Below are positions 1-8,200 of a DNA stretch of 37,070 nt, piece after piece; position 1 is the first letter of the stretch, and every line of letters begins with the position of its first letter. Under the pieces are notes generated by a model that made no database searches, was not told the origin of the DNA, and saw only the letters and a program-made list of their open reading frames with translations. The position numbers were made by a program, and so were the translations under genes. Source of the DNA: Vibrio aestivus (GTDB lineage Bacteria > Pseudomonadota > Gammaproteobacteria > Enterobacterales > Vibrionaceae); contig JYJN01000146.1 of the NCBI GenBank assembly GCA_003263845.1, forward strand, positions 1-37,070. Reading direction: 5' to 3'.

Positions 1-963
1 CGGTGTCACCTTGTGAGAGAATGTGCTCGGCAGCTACCTTAGCCATTTGATACCCTGGCGCCACTAAGCCGAAGATTTGCTGATTCCACAGGGCACATTC
101 GCCGACTGCATAAACGTTTTCAATGCTTGTTTGGCAGTGATTGTTAACGCTAATACCGCCGCGTTCACCAATTTCAATCTGCGCTTGTCTTGCCAGCTCG
201 TCTTGCGGACGAATACCCGCAGAGAAAACGATCATGTCCGTTTCTAGGTGTGAGCCATCTGCGAAATTCATTCGGTAGCGAGACGATTCACCTGCCACGA
301 TTTCAGTGGTCGCTTTCTCTGTATGGACTTGAACACCAAGTGCTTCGATCTTACGTTTAAGCAGCGCGCCGCCGCCTTCATCGAGTTGAACCGCCATAAG
401 CCTTGGCGCAAACTCGACAACATGGGTTTCTAGCCCTAGGTTTTTTACCGCATTTGCTGCTTCTAAACCAAGTAGCCACCACCGATGACCCCACCGCTTT
501 TACTGACCTTGCTCGATTCTGAAATAGCATCCAAATCTTCGATGGTGCGGTAAACGTGACAGTGCTCTTGGTCGTTGCCAGGAATAGGCGGCACAAATGG
601 GAAAGAACCCGTTGCTAGGATTAAAGTGTCGTACGGCTCTACGCGGCCGCTTGACGTGGTGACGTTGTTAGCATCGGTATCTAGATGGGTCACTTTCTCG
701 TTGACCACGTATTTGACGCCATTTTCTTCATAATAATCTTCGTTGGTTAGCGCCAAGTCTTGGGCTGTCTTACCTTCAAAGTAAGCGGTTAGCTGAACGC
801 GATCATAAGCCAATCGAGGTTCTTCACTAAAGGTAATGAGTTCGACGTGTTCGAGTTCGGGATTGCCGTGTTTTTGTTGTAAGACAGTGTCTATAAACTT
901 GTGTCCAACCATTCCGTTGCCAACTACGACAATTCTCTGCTTTTTCGTTTTAGTGGTCGCCAT
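1..963 (-). CDS. nirB: Nitrite reductase [NAD(P)H] large subunit, 5' part, frameshifted and cut by the window edge
   Basis: Cytoplasmic assimilatory nitrite reductase subunit; the family reduces nitrite to ammonium using NAD(P)H, FAD, an Fe-S cluster and siroheme. About 321 N-terminal residues are visible. The start at 963 begins MATTKTKK followed by a dinucleotide-binding strand with VVVGNGMVGH (about residues 11-20), then ATGSFPFVPP and a second fold GGVIGGG. At about 476 the + strand reads AGTAGCCACC where a third C would restore the frame; beyond it the other frame gives LLGLEAANAVKNLGLE and later VYAVGECALW, the usual FAD-binding end of this pyridine nucleotide-disulphide oxidoreductase domain. 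So one base is missing and the gene continues past position 1. Siroheme and Fe-S domains lie outside the window. It is divergent from nasA, as expected for an assimilation locus. Confidence 0.93.
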
Positions 964-1006
964 ATTGAAATCCTTATCTACTCAGTTTCATCAAGAACGC
1001 GCACTG

Positions 1007-1031
1007 TCTATGCAAACTTTTCTATGCAAAC
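1007..1031. repeat. 11-bp direct repeat in the nirB leader
   Basis: TCTATGCAAAC occurs at 1007-1017 and again, identical, at 1021-1031 with a 14-bp period. It lies between the proposed nirB sigma-54 promoter and the nirB start, so it would be in the untranslated leader. Function unknown; it could be a protein site on DNA or RNA, or chance in AT-rich sequence. Confidence 0.4.
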
Positions 1032-1096
1032 AATTGTGTGACATTCTCTAAACTGAATCTTTTACAGCAAGTTAAGAAAAGTGTTGGTTAAGCAAA

Positions 1097-1112
1097 GGCA
1101 AGTTAGATGCCA
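1097..1112 (-). promoter_or_regulatory. Candidate sigma-54 promoter for nirB
   Basis: On the minus strand the sequence is TGGCATCTAACTTGCC, matching the sigma-54 form TGGCNNN-N4-TTGCN with the required 10 bases between the -24 GG and the -12 GC. Transcription would start near 1086 and give a leader of about 120 bases before nirB. It mirrors a similar match in front of nasA. Seen by eye, not scored against a matrix. Confidence 0.6.
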
Positions 1113-1243
1113 AGGTTGGAGTTTTAGGTGGTTGTTTTATTTTTATTTTATTTAAAAACATATACTTAATGTTAATTTTTAAAGTTATTAGTAAGGTCGG
1201 TTTCGTGTTGAAAGTTCCTATTTTTTGATAATTTGTCCTTAAG

Positions 1244-1270
1244 TGGTGCAAATTATGATCAAATTGGTGC
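1244..1270. promoter_or_regulatory. Candidate NtrC-like half-sites shared by nirB and nasA
   Basis: TGGTGC occurs at 1244-1249 and 1265-1270, 21 bp apart, two helical turns. It equals one arm of the NtrC dyad (GCAC...TGGTGC), but the opposite arms are poor. The pair lies about 145-150 bp from the -12 elements of both flanking sigma-54 candidates, a normal enhancer distance. The remainder of 964-1441 is AT-rich and shows no ORF. Confidence 0.35.
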
Positions 1271-1388
1271 GTGAGTATGTTTTCTTATGTATTTTGTTGT
1301 GAAATTCATCTACCCATAAAGTGGTAGTTTGTAAAAATTATTTTTATTTTTCAGTGTGTTAATTTTGAAATTTTATGTTTCAAGGTTT

Positions 1389-1404
1389 TGGATTGTTTTT
1401 TGCT
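1389..1404 (+). promoter_or_regulatory. Candidate sigma-54 promoter for nasA
   Basis: TGGATTGTTTTTTGCT keeps the invariant GG (1390-1391) and GC (1402-1403) at the correct 10-base spacing; the base after GG is A, not the usual C. The predicted start is near 1415, 27 bases before the nasA ATG. Klebsiella nas genes are known to need NtrC and sigma-54, which agrees with this reading. Confidence 0.5.
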
Positions 1405-1441
1405 ACTAATGGATTATCAGTATTTTTCTTTGAGGTCGCGA

Positions 1442-3931
1442 ATGACGAGCAGTTCAGAAGGTTGGGTAAAAACAACGTGTGCATATTGTGGGTTGGTGTG
1501 GTGTAGAAGCTCGGCCTCTCTCGAATGGTGAGTTGGAAATTCGCGGTGATCGAGAGCATCCATCAAATTATGGAAAGCTATGCACAAAAGGGATCGCGTT
1601 GGGGAAAACAGTGAGTCATGACGGGCGATTATTGAACCCAGAATTTAACGTAGATGGAGCGAACACCAAGCGAAGTTGGGACGAAGCGTTGAATAAGGTC
1701 GCGCAACGATTTCGACAAACTATTGATGAGCATGGTCCAGATTCTGTCGCTTTCTATGTCTCGGGGCAGCTGCTGACGGAAGACTATTACCTAGCGAACA
1801 AACTGATGAAGGGGTTTATTGGAAGTGCGAACATCGACAGTAATTCACGCTTGTGTATGGCCTCTTCTGTGGTTGGGCATAAGCGAGCTTTTGGCACAGA
1901 TACAGTCCCTGTTTGTTATGAAGATATAGAACTGGCTGAAGTGGTTGTTATTGTGGGTTCCAACTTAGCTTGGTGTCACCCCGTTTTGTTTCAACGTTTG
2001 CGAGAGGCTAAGCAAAACAATCCAGAGATGAAAGTGGTGGTGATCGACCCGAGAAAGACTGACACCAGTGTCATTGCGGATTTGCACCTTTCAATCCAAT
2101 CCGGATCAGACGTCGCTTTGTTTAATGGATTGCTGGCGTATTTGGCTGAGAATAATGCAATAGACCATGACTTCGTTGAACAGCATACAGAAGGATACTC
2201 ACATAGCGTACTGTCGGCGCAATTTGAAGACAACATTGAGAAAACGACAGGGCTTACGCCAACTGAGCTTGAGCAGTTTTATCGCTTGTTCGCCAATAAT
2301 GACAAGGTTGTGACTATCTATTCACAGGGGTCAATCAGTCTACTCAAGGCGCAGATAAGGTAAACAGTATTCTTAACTGCCATTTAGCAACCGGTAAAAT
2401 AGGCAAAGTGGGCAGCGGGCCGTTCTCGGTCACAGGGCAGCCGAATGCGATGGGCGGAAGGGAAGTGGGCGCGTTGGCAAATACTTTGGCGTCACACTTA
2501 GAGTTTCAAAACCTTGAGCATGGAAAATGGCTGAGTGAGTTTTGGCAGACGAACAATCTTGCCGAACAAGAGGGTTTGAAAGCCGTTGATCTGTTCGATG
2601 CCATGCATGATGGAAAAATTAAGGCGGTTTGGGTTATGGCGACCAACCCAGCCGTGAGCTTGCCAAATAGCCAAAAGGTTAAAGAGGCACTAGAAGCTTG
2701 CCCGTTTGTGGTGGTGTCTGACTGTATTCGGGAGACAGAAACCACCCAGTATGCCGATGTTCTGCTGCCAGCCCAAGGTTGGAGCGAAAAGTCGGGTACG
2801 GTGACTAACTCCGAGCGCCGCATTTCACGTCAGCGTCGATTGCTACCTAGCCCAGGATTGGCAAAGCCAGATTGGTGGATCATCAGCCAAGTAGCGCAGC
2901 GAATGGGCTTTGGCGAAGCGTTTGATTATGTTCATGAAGGGGAAGTATTTGCTGAATATGCCCAGCTGAGTGCACAGGCGAATCAAAGGTTCAATCTTGA
3001 TTTTAATCTCTCTGGATTAGCGCATCTGACTGACATGGATTACAACCGACTTACTCCCCAGCAGTGGCCGATTTCTGCTCCTCAACAGCGACTTATTTCT
3101 CAAAACCAAATTGTTAATCAACGCTTTTTTGATAATGGGCAGTTCTATACACCGAGTGGTAAAGCAAACTTGATTCCTGTTAGCTACTCAAAGCCGCAAT
3201 CTGCGGTAACGAATGAATATACGTTACTACTCAACACAGGGCGCACCCGCGATCATTGGCATACCATGACTCGCACCGGTTTAGCCGCGCAACTTTGTGA
3301 ACACTCCCCTGAGCCGTATGTGTTAGTGCATCCAAGTACCGCAGCAGCGCATCGATTAACCGATGGTAAGTTAGCTGCAATTTCAAATGCTTATGGCAAA
3401 GTTTTGGCGAGAGTAAAAATCAGTGAAGATATGGCGCAAAATCAGATTTTCATGCCGATTCACTGGAATAGTGCAACCGCCAAACAGAGTAAAGTGTGTG
3501 ATTTAATTGCGCCGTATATCGACGCCAAATCTGGCCAGCCAGAATTCAAACATACTCCCATATCGATAGCGCCTGTGGCAATGGAGCATTACGGTTTTAT
3601 ATTGAGTCGTCAGCCTCTGAAATCATTAGAGTTTAACTATTGGGCTATGCAAAAAATAGATAACGGATACCTGTATCGAATTGAATCTGATCAGTCTTTG
3701 CAGCGGATAAAAAAACGGATTAAGTTGTTGTGTCAGCAAGTTGTTACAGGTGGTTTAAGGACATTAGATTCTCAAACCAATCATGGTTTTGAGGTGATCG
3801 CGATGGTTGGTGATAACTATGAATTAATTGCTTGGTTTGGGCAGGGTAACCATCAACCATTGTTGGATCAAAAGCTTGAGCTGTTTAGTGAATCGGTGGA
3901 AGAATTCGATCTCAGAGCCACTCTTATTTAA
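1442..3931 (+). CDS. nasA: Assimilatory nitrate reductase catalytic subunit, frameshifted
   Basis: Molybdopterin-dependent cytoplasmic enzyme reducing nitrate to nitrite for nitrogen assimilation. I start it at ATG 1442, preceded by GAGG, because this frame gives SEGWVKTTCAYCG, the family N-terminus. The [4Fe-4S] motif CxxCxxxC plus C of YGKLCTKG is recovered if two G are restored within 1490-1496. A second break at the G run 2327-2330 (one G missing) joins VTIYSQG to VNQSTQGADKVNSIL and GQPNAMGGREVG, a strong molybdopterin oxidoreductase signature. The C-terminal part has the dinucleotide-binding domain (LLLNTGRTRDHWHTMTRTG). Repaired length is about 830 residues. I see no C-terminal cysteine cluster of the BFD type found in Klebsiella NasA. 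Paired divergently with nirB. Three missing bases, all in G runs, point to sequence error. Confidence 0.92.
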
Positions 3932-3938
3932 GAGTCAA

Positions 3939-3965
3939 AAAGCCCAGCGACATGAGCTGGGCTTT
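3939..3965. terminator. Bidirectional terminator between nasA and nrfA
   Basis: AAAGCCCAGC (3939-3948) pairs perfectly with GCTGGGCTTT (3956-3965) around a 7-base loop. A-rich sequence before and T-rich sequence after let it work in both directions, fitting the convergent nasA and nrfA ends. Confidence 0.85.
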
Positions 3966-3995
3966 GATTTGGTTGTATGAGAACTGTGTGAACGC

Positions 3996-5423
3996 TTAGT
4001 AATCCGCTTCTCGTTCTCTTGCTGCTTTATCCCACTCAGGAACCACAGTTTTTAAGAAGTGCTCTTTTTCACTGTTCATGGTATCCATATCCATGCCCAA
4101 CACCTCTTGAGCTTTTTCTTTGGTTGAAATGTCTGGGATCACAACAGGCTCGGTAATGCCTTTCGTTGCTAACAAGCGAATAAGCTTAGTACGAGCGTCG
4201 GCTGCGCGGTCCACCGCAGTACCTAAAACTTCAAGCGCCACTTCTGGGGCATGCATGTGAACGCCGTGGGAAGCAATCGCGTAGTCCCAGCGCCATTGTG
4301 CGTGGCGGATATCTTGTAGAATATCCTTCATCTCAGCTTCTGTTGCGCCTGCATCCCATGCGGCGCCTGCTTCAAAGTGCGCGGCAACGATTTGCTTCTC
4401 GGCAGTGAGCTTCATGTTAAGGACTTGGCTCTTACGAGTTGAAACGATCTCGATCATCTGTGTTTTCGATTGCGTATGGCAGTTCGCACAGGTGTCTTCG
4501 AAGCGATCAAATGGGTTGCCAATTTTGTGGTCGGTGTAAACCGTACCGTCTTCTTTAGTGACTTTTGGCATATGACAGTCAGCGCACACGACGTTGTTTT
4601 TGCCATGAATGCCGTCACGCCATGTTTCGTACTCTGGGTGCTGCGCTTTTAGCATTGGCGCTTTAGAAACTTTGTGCGTCCAGTCTTTAAAGCCAAGCGC
4701 ATCGTAGTACTGCTCCATTTCATCTACATTGGTGCCCATATCCCAAGGGAATTTTACTGCCTTGGTTGGGCCTGTGAAGTAGTACTCAACGTGGCACTGA
4801 CCACAAACCGAAGCTTGCTGATCAAGTCGAGATTGCTCTTCGAATGGCTTACCGATAGCTACCATGGCACGCTCTACATATGGGCGTGTCAGTGCTAGAG
4901 CAGGTTCACCGTTTTTAAAGCCTTCGCTTCGTGTGTCGTGACAATCTGAACAGCCAATAGGGTTGGCAATTTGATCGCCCAACCGTGACCATTTACCTTC
5001 GAAGTAACCATCTTCACCACGTTCGTCTATGACGCGAGCAACGTCTGGGCTTTTACAGCTCCAACATGCCATCGGCATTGGGCCGGAGTTTTCGTCCATT
5101 GGTGCGCCAGTACGTAGAGTTTCGCGTACATCATCAAGGGCGTAATAGTGACCACGAGCTTTGTTGTAGTCTTTAGCGAAACCATAACCTGCCCAAAGAA
5201 TGACCATGTTTGGGTCTCCCGCGAGGGCATCTTCAATCTGTTCGCTTTCTGAGGTGGCTTTCCAGGAGTGGAATTGATCAGGGTGATCTTGCTCAAAGGC
5301 TTGATTTCTAGGGTCCATCACGCCTTTTTCATTGGATGCAGCAAGGGCAGTCGTGCTCGTCAATGAGCCGACCATTAATAATATTGCTGCAACGGAACTT
5401 GGTATCCAGTGCAATTTTTTCAC
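3996..5423 (-). CDS. nrfA: Ammonia-forming cytochrome c552 nitrite reductase
   Basis: Periplasmic pentahaem enzyme that reduces nitrite by six electrons to ammonium. The 475-residue protein has a signal peptide ([10 protein letters not shown] to TTALA, about residues 1-28). Five haem sites are visible: the special lysine-ligated active-site motif CWSCK (120-124), then CSDCH (158-162), CGQCH (207-211), CADCH (280-284) and CANCH (312-316). Later histidines including HGVHMH supply distal ligands. The length is normal for NrfA and the frame is intact. The start is GTG at 5423, preceded by GGAGAAG. It is alone on the minus strand, divergent from nrfBCD; in E. coli it heads the same operon, so here electron donor genes and enzyme are split into two arms with shared control. 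Confidence 0.97.
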   Translation of the reverse strand: MKKLHWIPSSVAAILLMVGSLTSTTALAASNEKGVMDPRNQAFEQDHPDQFHSWKATSESEQIEDALAGDPNMVILWAGYGFAKDYNKARGHYYALDDVRETLRTGAPMDENSGPMPMACWSCKSPDVARVIDERGEDGYFEGKWSRLGDQIANPIGCSDCHDTRSEGFKNGEPALALTRPYVERAMVAIGKPFEEQSRLDQQASVCGQCHVEYYFTGPTKAVKFPWDMGTNVDEMEQYYDALGFKDWTHKVSKAPMLKAQHPEYETWRDGIHGKNNVVCADCHMPKVTKEDGTVYTDHKIGNPFDRFEDTCANCHTQSKTQMIEIVSTRKSQVLNMKLTAEKQIVAAHFEAGAAWDAGATEAEMKDILQDIRHAQWRWDYAIASHGVHMHAPEVALEVLGTAVDRAADARTKLIRLLATKGITEPVVIPDISTKEKAQEVLGMDMDTMNSEKEHFLKTVVPEWDKAAREREADY

Positions 5424-5554
5424 AGTGTCTTCTCCATAATTCTGTTTGTTATTAGCAGCGTTGTGAACTGGCTATACCAAATATAAGAATTGGAGAACTG
5501 AAACATATTGTAATAAAAAGAAACGTTTTTGATTAATACAGTGACACGTCTTCA

Positions 5555-5568
5555 TTGTTCCAGATCAA
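5555..5568. promoter_or_regulatory. Candidate FNR box in the nrfA-nrfB intergenic region
   Basis: TTGTTCCAGATCAA differs from the FNR consensus TTGAT-N4-ATCAA at one base. A -10-like TATTAA lies on the minus strand at 5538-5533, placing the box roughly at the class II activator position for nrfA. Oxygen control by FNR is established for E. coli nrf. The rest of 5424-5920 is AT-rich with no gene I can support. Confidence 0.6.
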
Positions 5569-5604
5569 TTTACACTAGTGACCCAGTTCAAAGATTAATT
5601 CTTA

Positions 5605-5620
5605 TACCCCTAAAGGGTTA
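5605..5620. promoter_or_regulatory. Candidate NarP/NarL 7-2-7 site
   Basis: TACCCCT-AA-AGGGTTA is a near-perfect inverted pair of NarL/NarP heptamers (TACYYMT) separated by 2 bp, the arrangement NarP requires. It lies 37-50 bp from the FNR-like box and about 185 bp upstream of nrfA and 300 bp upstream of nrfB. Nitrate/nitrite control of both arms is therefore likely, though untested. Confidence 0.6.
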
Positions 5621-5920
5621 GTTTTGATGGTTTTTCATACGTGAGAACGACTAGCTTTATGATAATGAAATCTATTATCAACAATGACTTAGCCTTTATT
5701 GGTGTATAAAAAATAGGGTGATTTAGGTCGCTTTTTAACCATGGCTTTTGAGCAAAGTTTCTCTCGTTAAGTAATATATAAGCGATAGGGCGTTGTGGCT
5801 TTTCCAAAATAAGAATTGATCTCATTTGGAGTGAATTTATTTCATTTCGAAGGGCGTTAATTTTGACCAGTTTACTGAGTGTATTTTTCAACTTAATAGC
5901 TGGTATAAGGAAAGGATGAA

Positions 5921-6511
5921 ATGGGCAATATAAAGTTGACCATAGTCATAATGCTCAAGTCTCTGCTTGCATTCTGCCTCTATGGTTATTCACTTCATGC
6001 CGTTGCCGACACTTCAGCGATGCCGTCTGAAGGGAAATCGACACGTCACGAAGTCACACTTATCCGAGACAAAGATTACAAATGTATTCAATGTCACAAG
6101 GACTCACAAAACACCATCCACCAAACTCATACCGTTGAGAAGTTTGAAGAGGTGGGTAAAACCCTCAATTGTACAACCTGCCATGGCAACATCGGGCCAG
6201 ATCATCGTGAAGGTGCTCCGGTTGTGAAGAAGTATGGACCAGCGCAGTCGCAACAGGGTACAGAAAAAGTTCAGTTTTCTCAGCAGCAAGTGTTGGACGC
6301 CAACGGCAAATGTATGAATTGCCACGTACCTGAAAATTTGCGTGAGGTGAGTTGGACTCATGATGTGCATGCCAAGAACCTAACCTGTTCAAACTGCCAC
6401 GATGTTCACGGGGCGAAGAAGTCTGGTGTTCTGAGTATGGAGCGCAAAGAGACAATACAACTGTGTGTGGACTGCCACTCTGACTTCAATCAAATCGAGA
6501 AGGAGAGGTGA
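5921..6511 (+). CDS. nrfB: Pentahaem cytochrome c, electron donor to NrfA
   Basis: Small periplasmic multihaem cytochrome passing electrons to NrfA. In 196 residues there are five CxxCH sites: CIQCH (55-59), CTTCH (84-88), CMNCH (131-135), CSNCH (156-160) and CVDCH (182-186), matching NrfB. A signal peptide covers about residues 1-29 (hydrophobic MLKSLLAFCLYGYSLHAVA). The start at 5921 follows AAGGAAAGGA; an internal ATG at 5951 would leave a shorter but adequate signal. An ATG at 5915 is out of frame and stops after a few codons. It ends one base before nrfC, so the two are co-transcribed. Its promoter probably lies in the FNR/NarP region upstream. Confidence 0.93.
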   Translation: MGNIKLTIVIMLKSLLAFCLYGYSLHAVADTSAMPSEGKSTRHEVTLIRDKDYKCIQCHKDSQNTIHQTHTVEKFEEVGKTLNCTTCHGNIGPDHREGAPVVKKYGPAQSQQGTEKVQFSQQQVLDANGKCMNCHVPENLREVSWTHDVHAKNLTCSNCHDVHGAKKSGVLSMERKETIQLCVDCHSDFNQIEKER

Positions 6512-6512
6512 T

Positions 6513-7199
6513 ATGAGCTGTTCGAGACGAAACTTTTTAACCGGTGCCGGTGCAGTTATTTTCACCACGGGCGTGGCGGGAACCTCCATCCTTAATAGTC
6601 GAAAAACATTGGCTAATGTCGAACAAGATGGCACCAAGCTGTACGGCATGATTCATGATGAAAATGCGTGTATTGGTTGTACAGCCTGTACAGATGCATG
6701 CCGAGAAGTGAATAAAGTGCCTGAAGGTGTGTCACGCCTAGAGATAGTTCGCAGTGAGCCGAAAGGTGAATTTCCAGATGTGGAATACCGCTTTACCCGT
6801 AATTCTTGCCAACATTGTGACAACGCGCCGTGCGTGATGGTCTGCCCAACGGCGGCAGCCTATAAAGATCCCGAAACGGGGATTGTCGATGTCCATAAAG
6901 AGAAGTGTGTCGGTTGTGGTTACTGCTTGGCGGCGTGTCCTTACCAAGTGCGCTTCTTCCATCCTGAAGAAGGCTCGGCCGATAAGTGTAACTTCTGCCG
7001 CGATACCAACTTGGCACAAGGGAAGCTGCCGGCTTGTGTGGAATCTTGCCCAACTCAAGCTTTGGTGTTTGGCGACCTTAACGACCCCAACAGTGAGATC
7101 AACAAGGTGCTAAATAATGAGGTTGTGTATCGCGATAAGGTGCATCTGGGTACCAAACCTAAGCTCTACAAAATCCCATATGACAAAGGGGAGGTGTAA
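6513..7199 (+). CDS. nrfC: NrfC-type 4Fe-4S ferredoxin protein
   Basis: Periplasmic-side iron-sulphur subunit carrying electrons from the quinol dehydrogenase NrfD to NrfB. The start at 6513 is preferred over the in-frame upstream ATG at 6465 because it is preceded by GAGAGG and opens with a twin-arginine signal, SRRNFLTG, at residues 4-11. The 228-residue protein has four 4Fe-4S cysteine groups: CIGCTACTDAC, CQHCDNAPCVMVCP, CVGCGYCLAACP, and CNFC followed by CVESCP. This is the usual DmsB/NrfC arrangement with no lost cysteine. It starts one base after nrfB and ends two bases before nrfD, so translation is probably coupled. Tat export of a folded Fe-S protein is the family rule. Confidence 0.95.
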   Translation: MSCSRRNFLTGAGAVIFTTGVAGTSILNSRKTLANVEQDGTKLYGMIHDENACIGCTACTDACREVNKVPEGVSRLEIVRSEPKGEFPDVEYRFTRNSCQHCDNAPCVMVCPTAAAYKDPETGIVDVHKEKCVGCGYCLAACPYQVRFFHPEEGSADKCNFCRDTNLAQGKLPACVESCPTQALVFGDLNDPNSEINKVLNNEVVYRDKVHLGTKPKLYKIPYDKGEV

Positions 7200-7201
7200 T
7201 C

Positions 7202-8158
7202 ATGAACGGATTAGAAAGTGCATTTCACTTTGACTCATTAGTATGGGATTGGATCATCGCAATCTATTTGTTCCTAGCGGGTATGTCGGCGGGTGCGGTG
7301 ATGATCTCTATTTACTTGAAACGCAAAGTGATTGAAGGCGATGCTGCGCATAATGGCATCATGAAGGCCACCGCTTGGCTCGCGCCATTTGGTATTATTT
7401 CAGGCCTAACGATTTTAATTTTCCACTTAACCAAGCCGTTAATGTTTTGGAAAATCATGATCTATTTCAACGTTACTTCGGTGATGTCGATGGGCGTTAT
7501 TTTGTTCCAAGTCTATATGGCAGTGCTGTTTGTATGGATTGGGATTATTTTCAGAAAGACCATTATGGAGTTCTTGAAAGGGCGTTTTGCGTTCGTTGAT
7601 GGCTTATTGAAGAAGTTTGGCGAGTTTGAGAACTCGATTGAGCTGTTCTTAGGCTTCTTGGCGGTCATGCTAGCCGCTTACACAGGCTTCTTATTGTCTG
7701 CACTACAGACCTACCCAATGCTGAACAATCCAGTGCTACCGATTTTGTTTTTGTTCTCTAGTTTGTCATCTGGTGCAGCGGCATGTTTGCTGTTTGGTAT
7801 CTTGGTGTTCAAAGAGCCAACATCCAGCCCTAGCGTGAAGTGGGTGCATGGTTTTGAACGTCCAGTTGTGATTTTTGAGCTGTTTGTCTTGGTGACTTTC
7901 TTTACGGGCTTGATTTTCAGTGGTGGTCAAAACGAAGTGGCGGCGTGGAATGCCATCGGAGGTGGCTTCTGGTCAAACTGGTTCTGGTTTGGAGTCGTCC
8001 TCATCGGTATGTTACTTCCTTTAACACTCAATGCGGTGTCGCCAACTGAAGTTCGCCACAATCATGGCTTTATTTTGGTGGTCACTAGCTTAAGTTTGGT
8101 GGGGGTTTTAATGCTTAGAACCTTTATTCTTTATGCAGGTCAAATGACCGTTGTGTAG
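7202..8158 (+). CDS. nrfD: NrfD polytopic membrane quinol dehydrogenase subunit
   Basis: Integral membrane protein of the NrfD/PsrC family that oxidises menaquinol and hands electrons to NrfC. The 318 residues contain about eight to nine hydrophobic segments, for example WIIAIYLFLAGMSAGAVM near residue 20 and LFLGFLAVMLAAYTGFLLSA near 155. The first segment ends in the family feature FLAGMSAGA. The ATG at 7202 lies two bases after nrfC and the RBS GGGGAGG is inside the nrfC end, so the genes are tightly coupled. The frame is intact. After it comes a 42-base gap, then the maturation genes. Confidence 0.94.
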   Translation: MNGLESAFHFDSLVWDWIIAIYLFLAGMSAGAVMISIYLKRKVIEGDAAHNGIMKATAWLAPFGIISGLTILIFHLTKPLMFWKIMIYFNVTSVMSMGVILFQVYMAVLFVWIGIIFRKTIMEFLKGRFAFVDGLLKKFGEFENSIELFLGFLAVMLAAYTGFLLSALQTYPMLNNPVLPILFLFSSLSSGAAACLLFGILVFKEPTSSPSVKWVHGFERPVVIFELFVLVTFFTGLIFSGGQNEVAAWNAIGGGFWSNWFWFGVVLIGMLLPLTLNAVSPTEVRHNHGFILVVTSLSLVGVLMLRTFILYAGQMTVV

Positions 8159-8200
8159 AGAAACTGCCGCAGAAGTTATAGAAGCAAGTTAAGAGACAGT

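Noticed and set aside
5610..5891. A 93-codon open frame on the minus strand between nrfA and nrfB
   Set aside because: AT-rich, no RBS or family look, and it overlaps the NarP/NarL-like site in the control region.
6465..6512. A longer nrfC beginning at 6465
   Set aside because: It would put 16 residues in front of the twin-arginine signal and overlap the nrfB end; the start at 6513 has an RBS.
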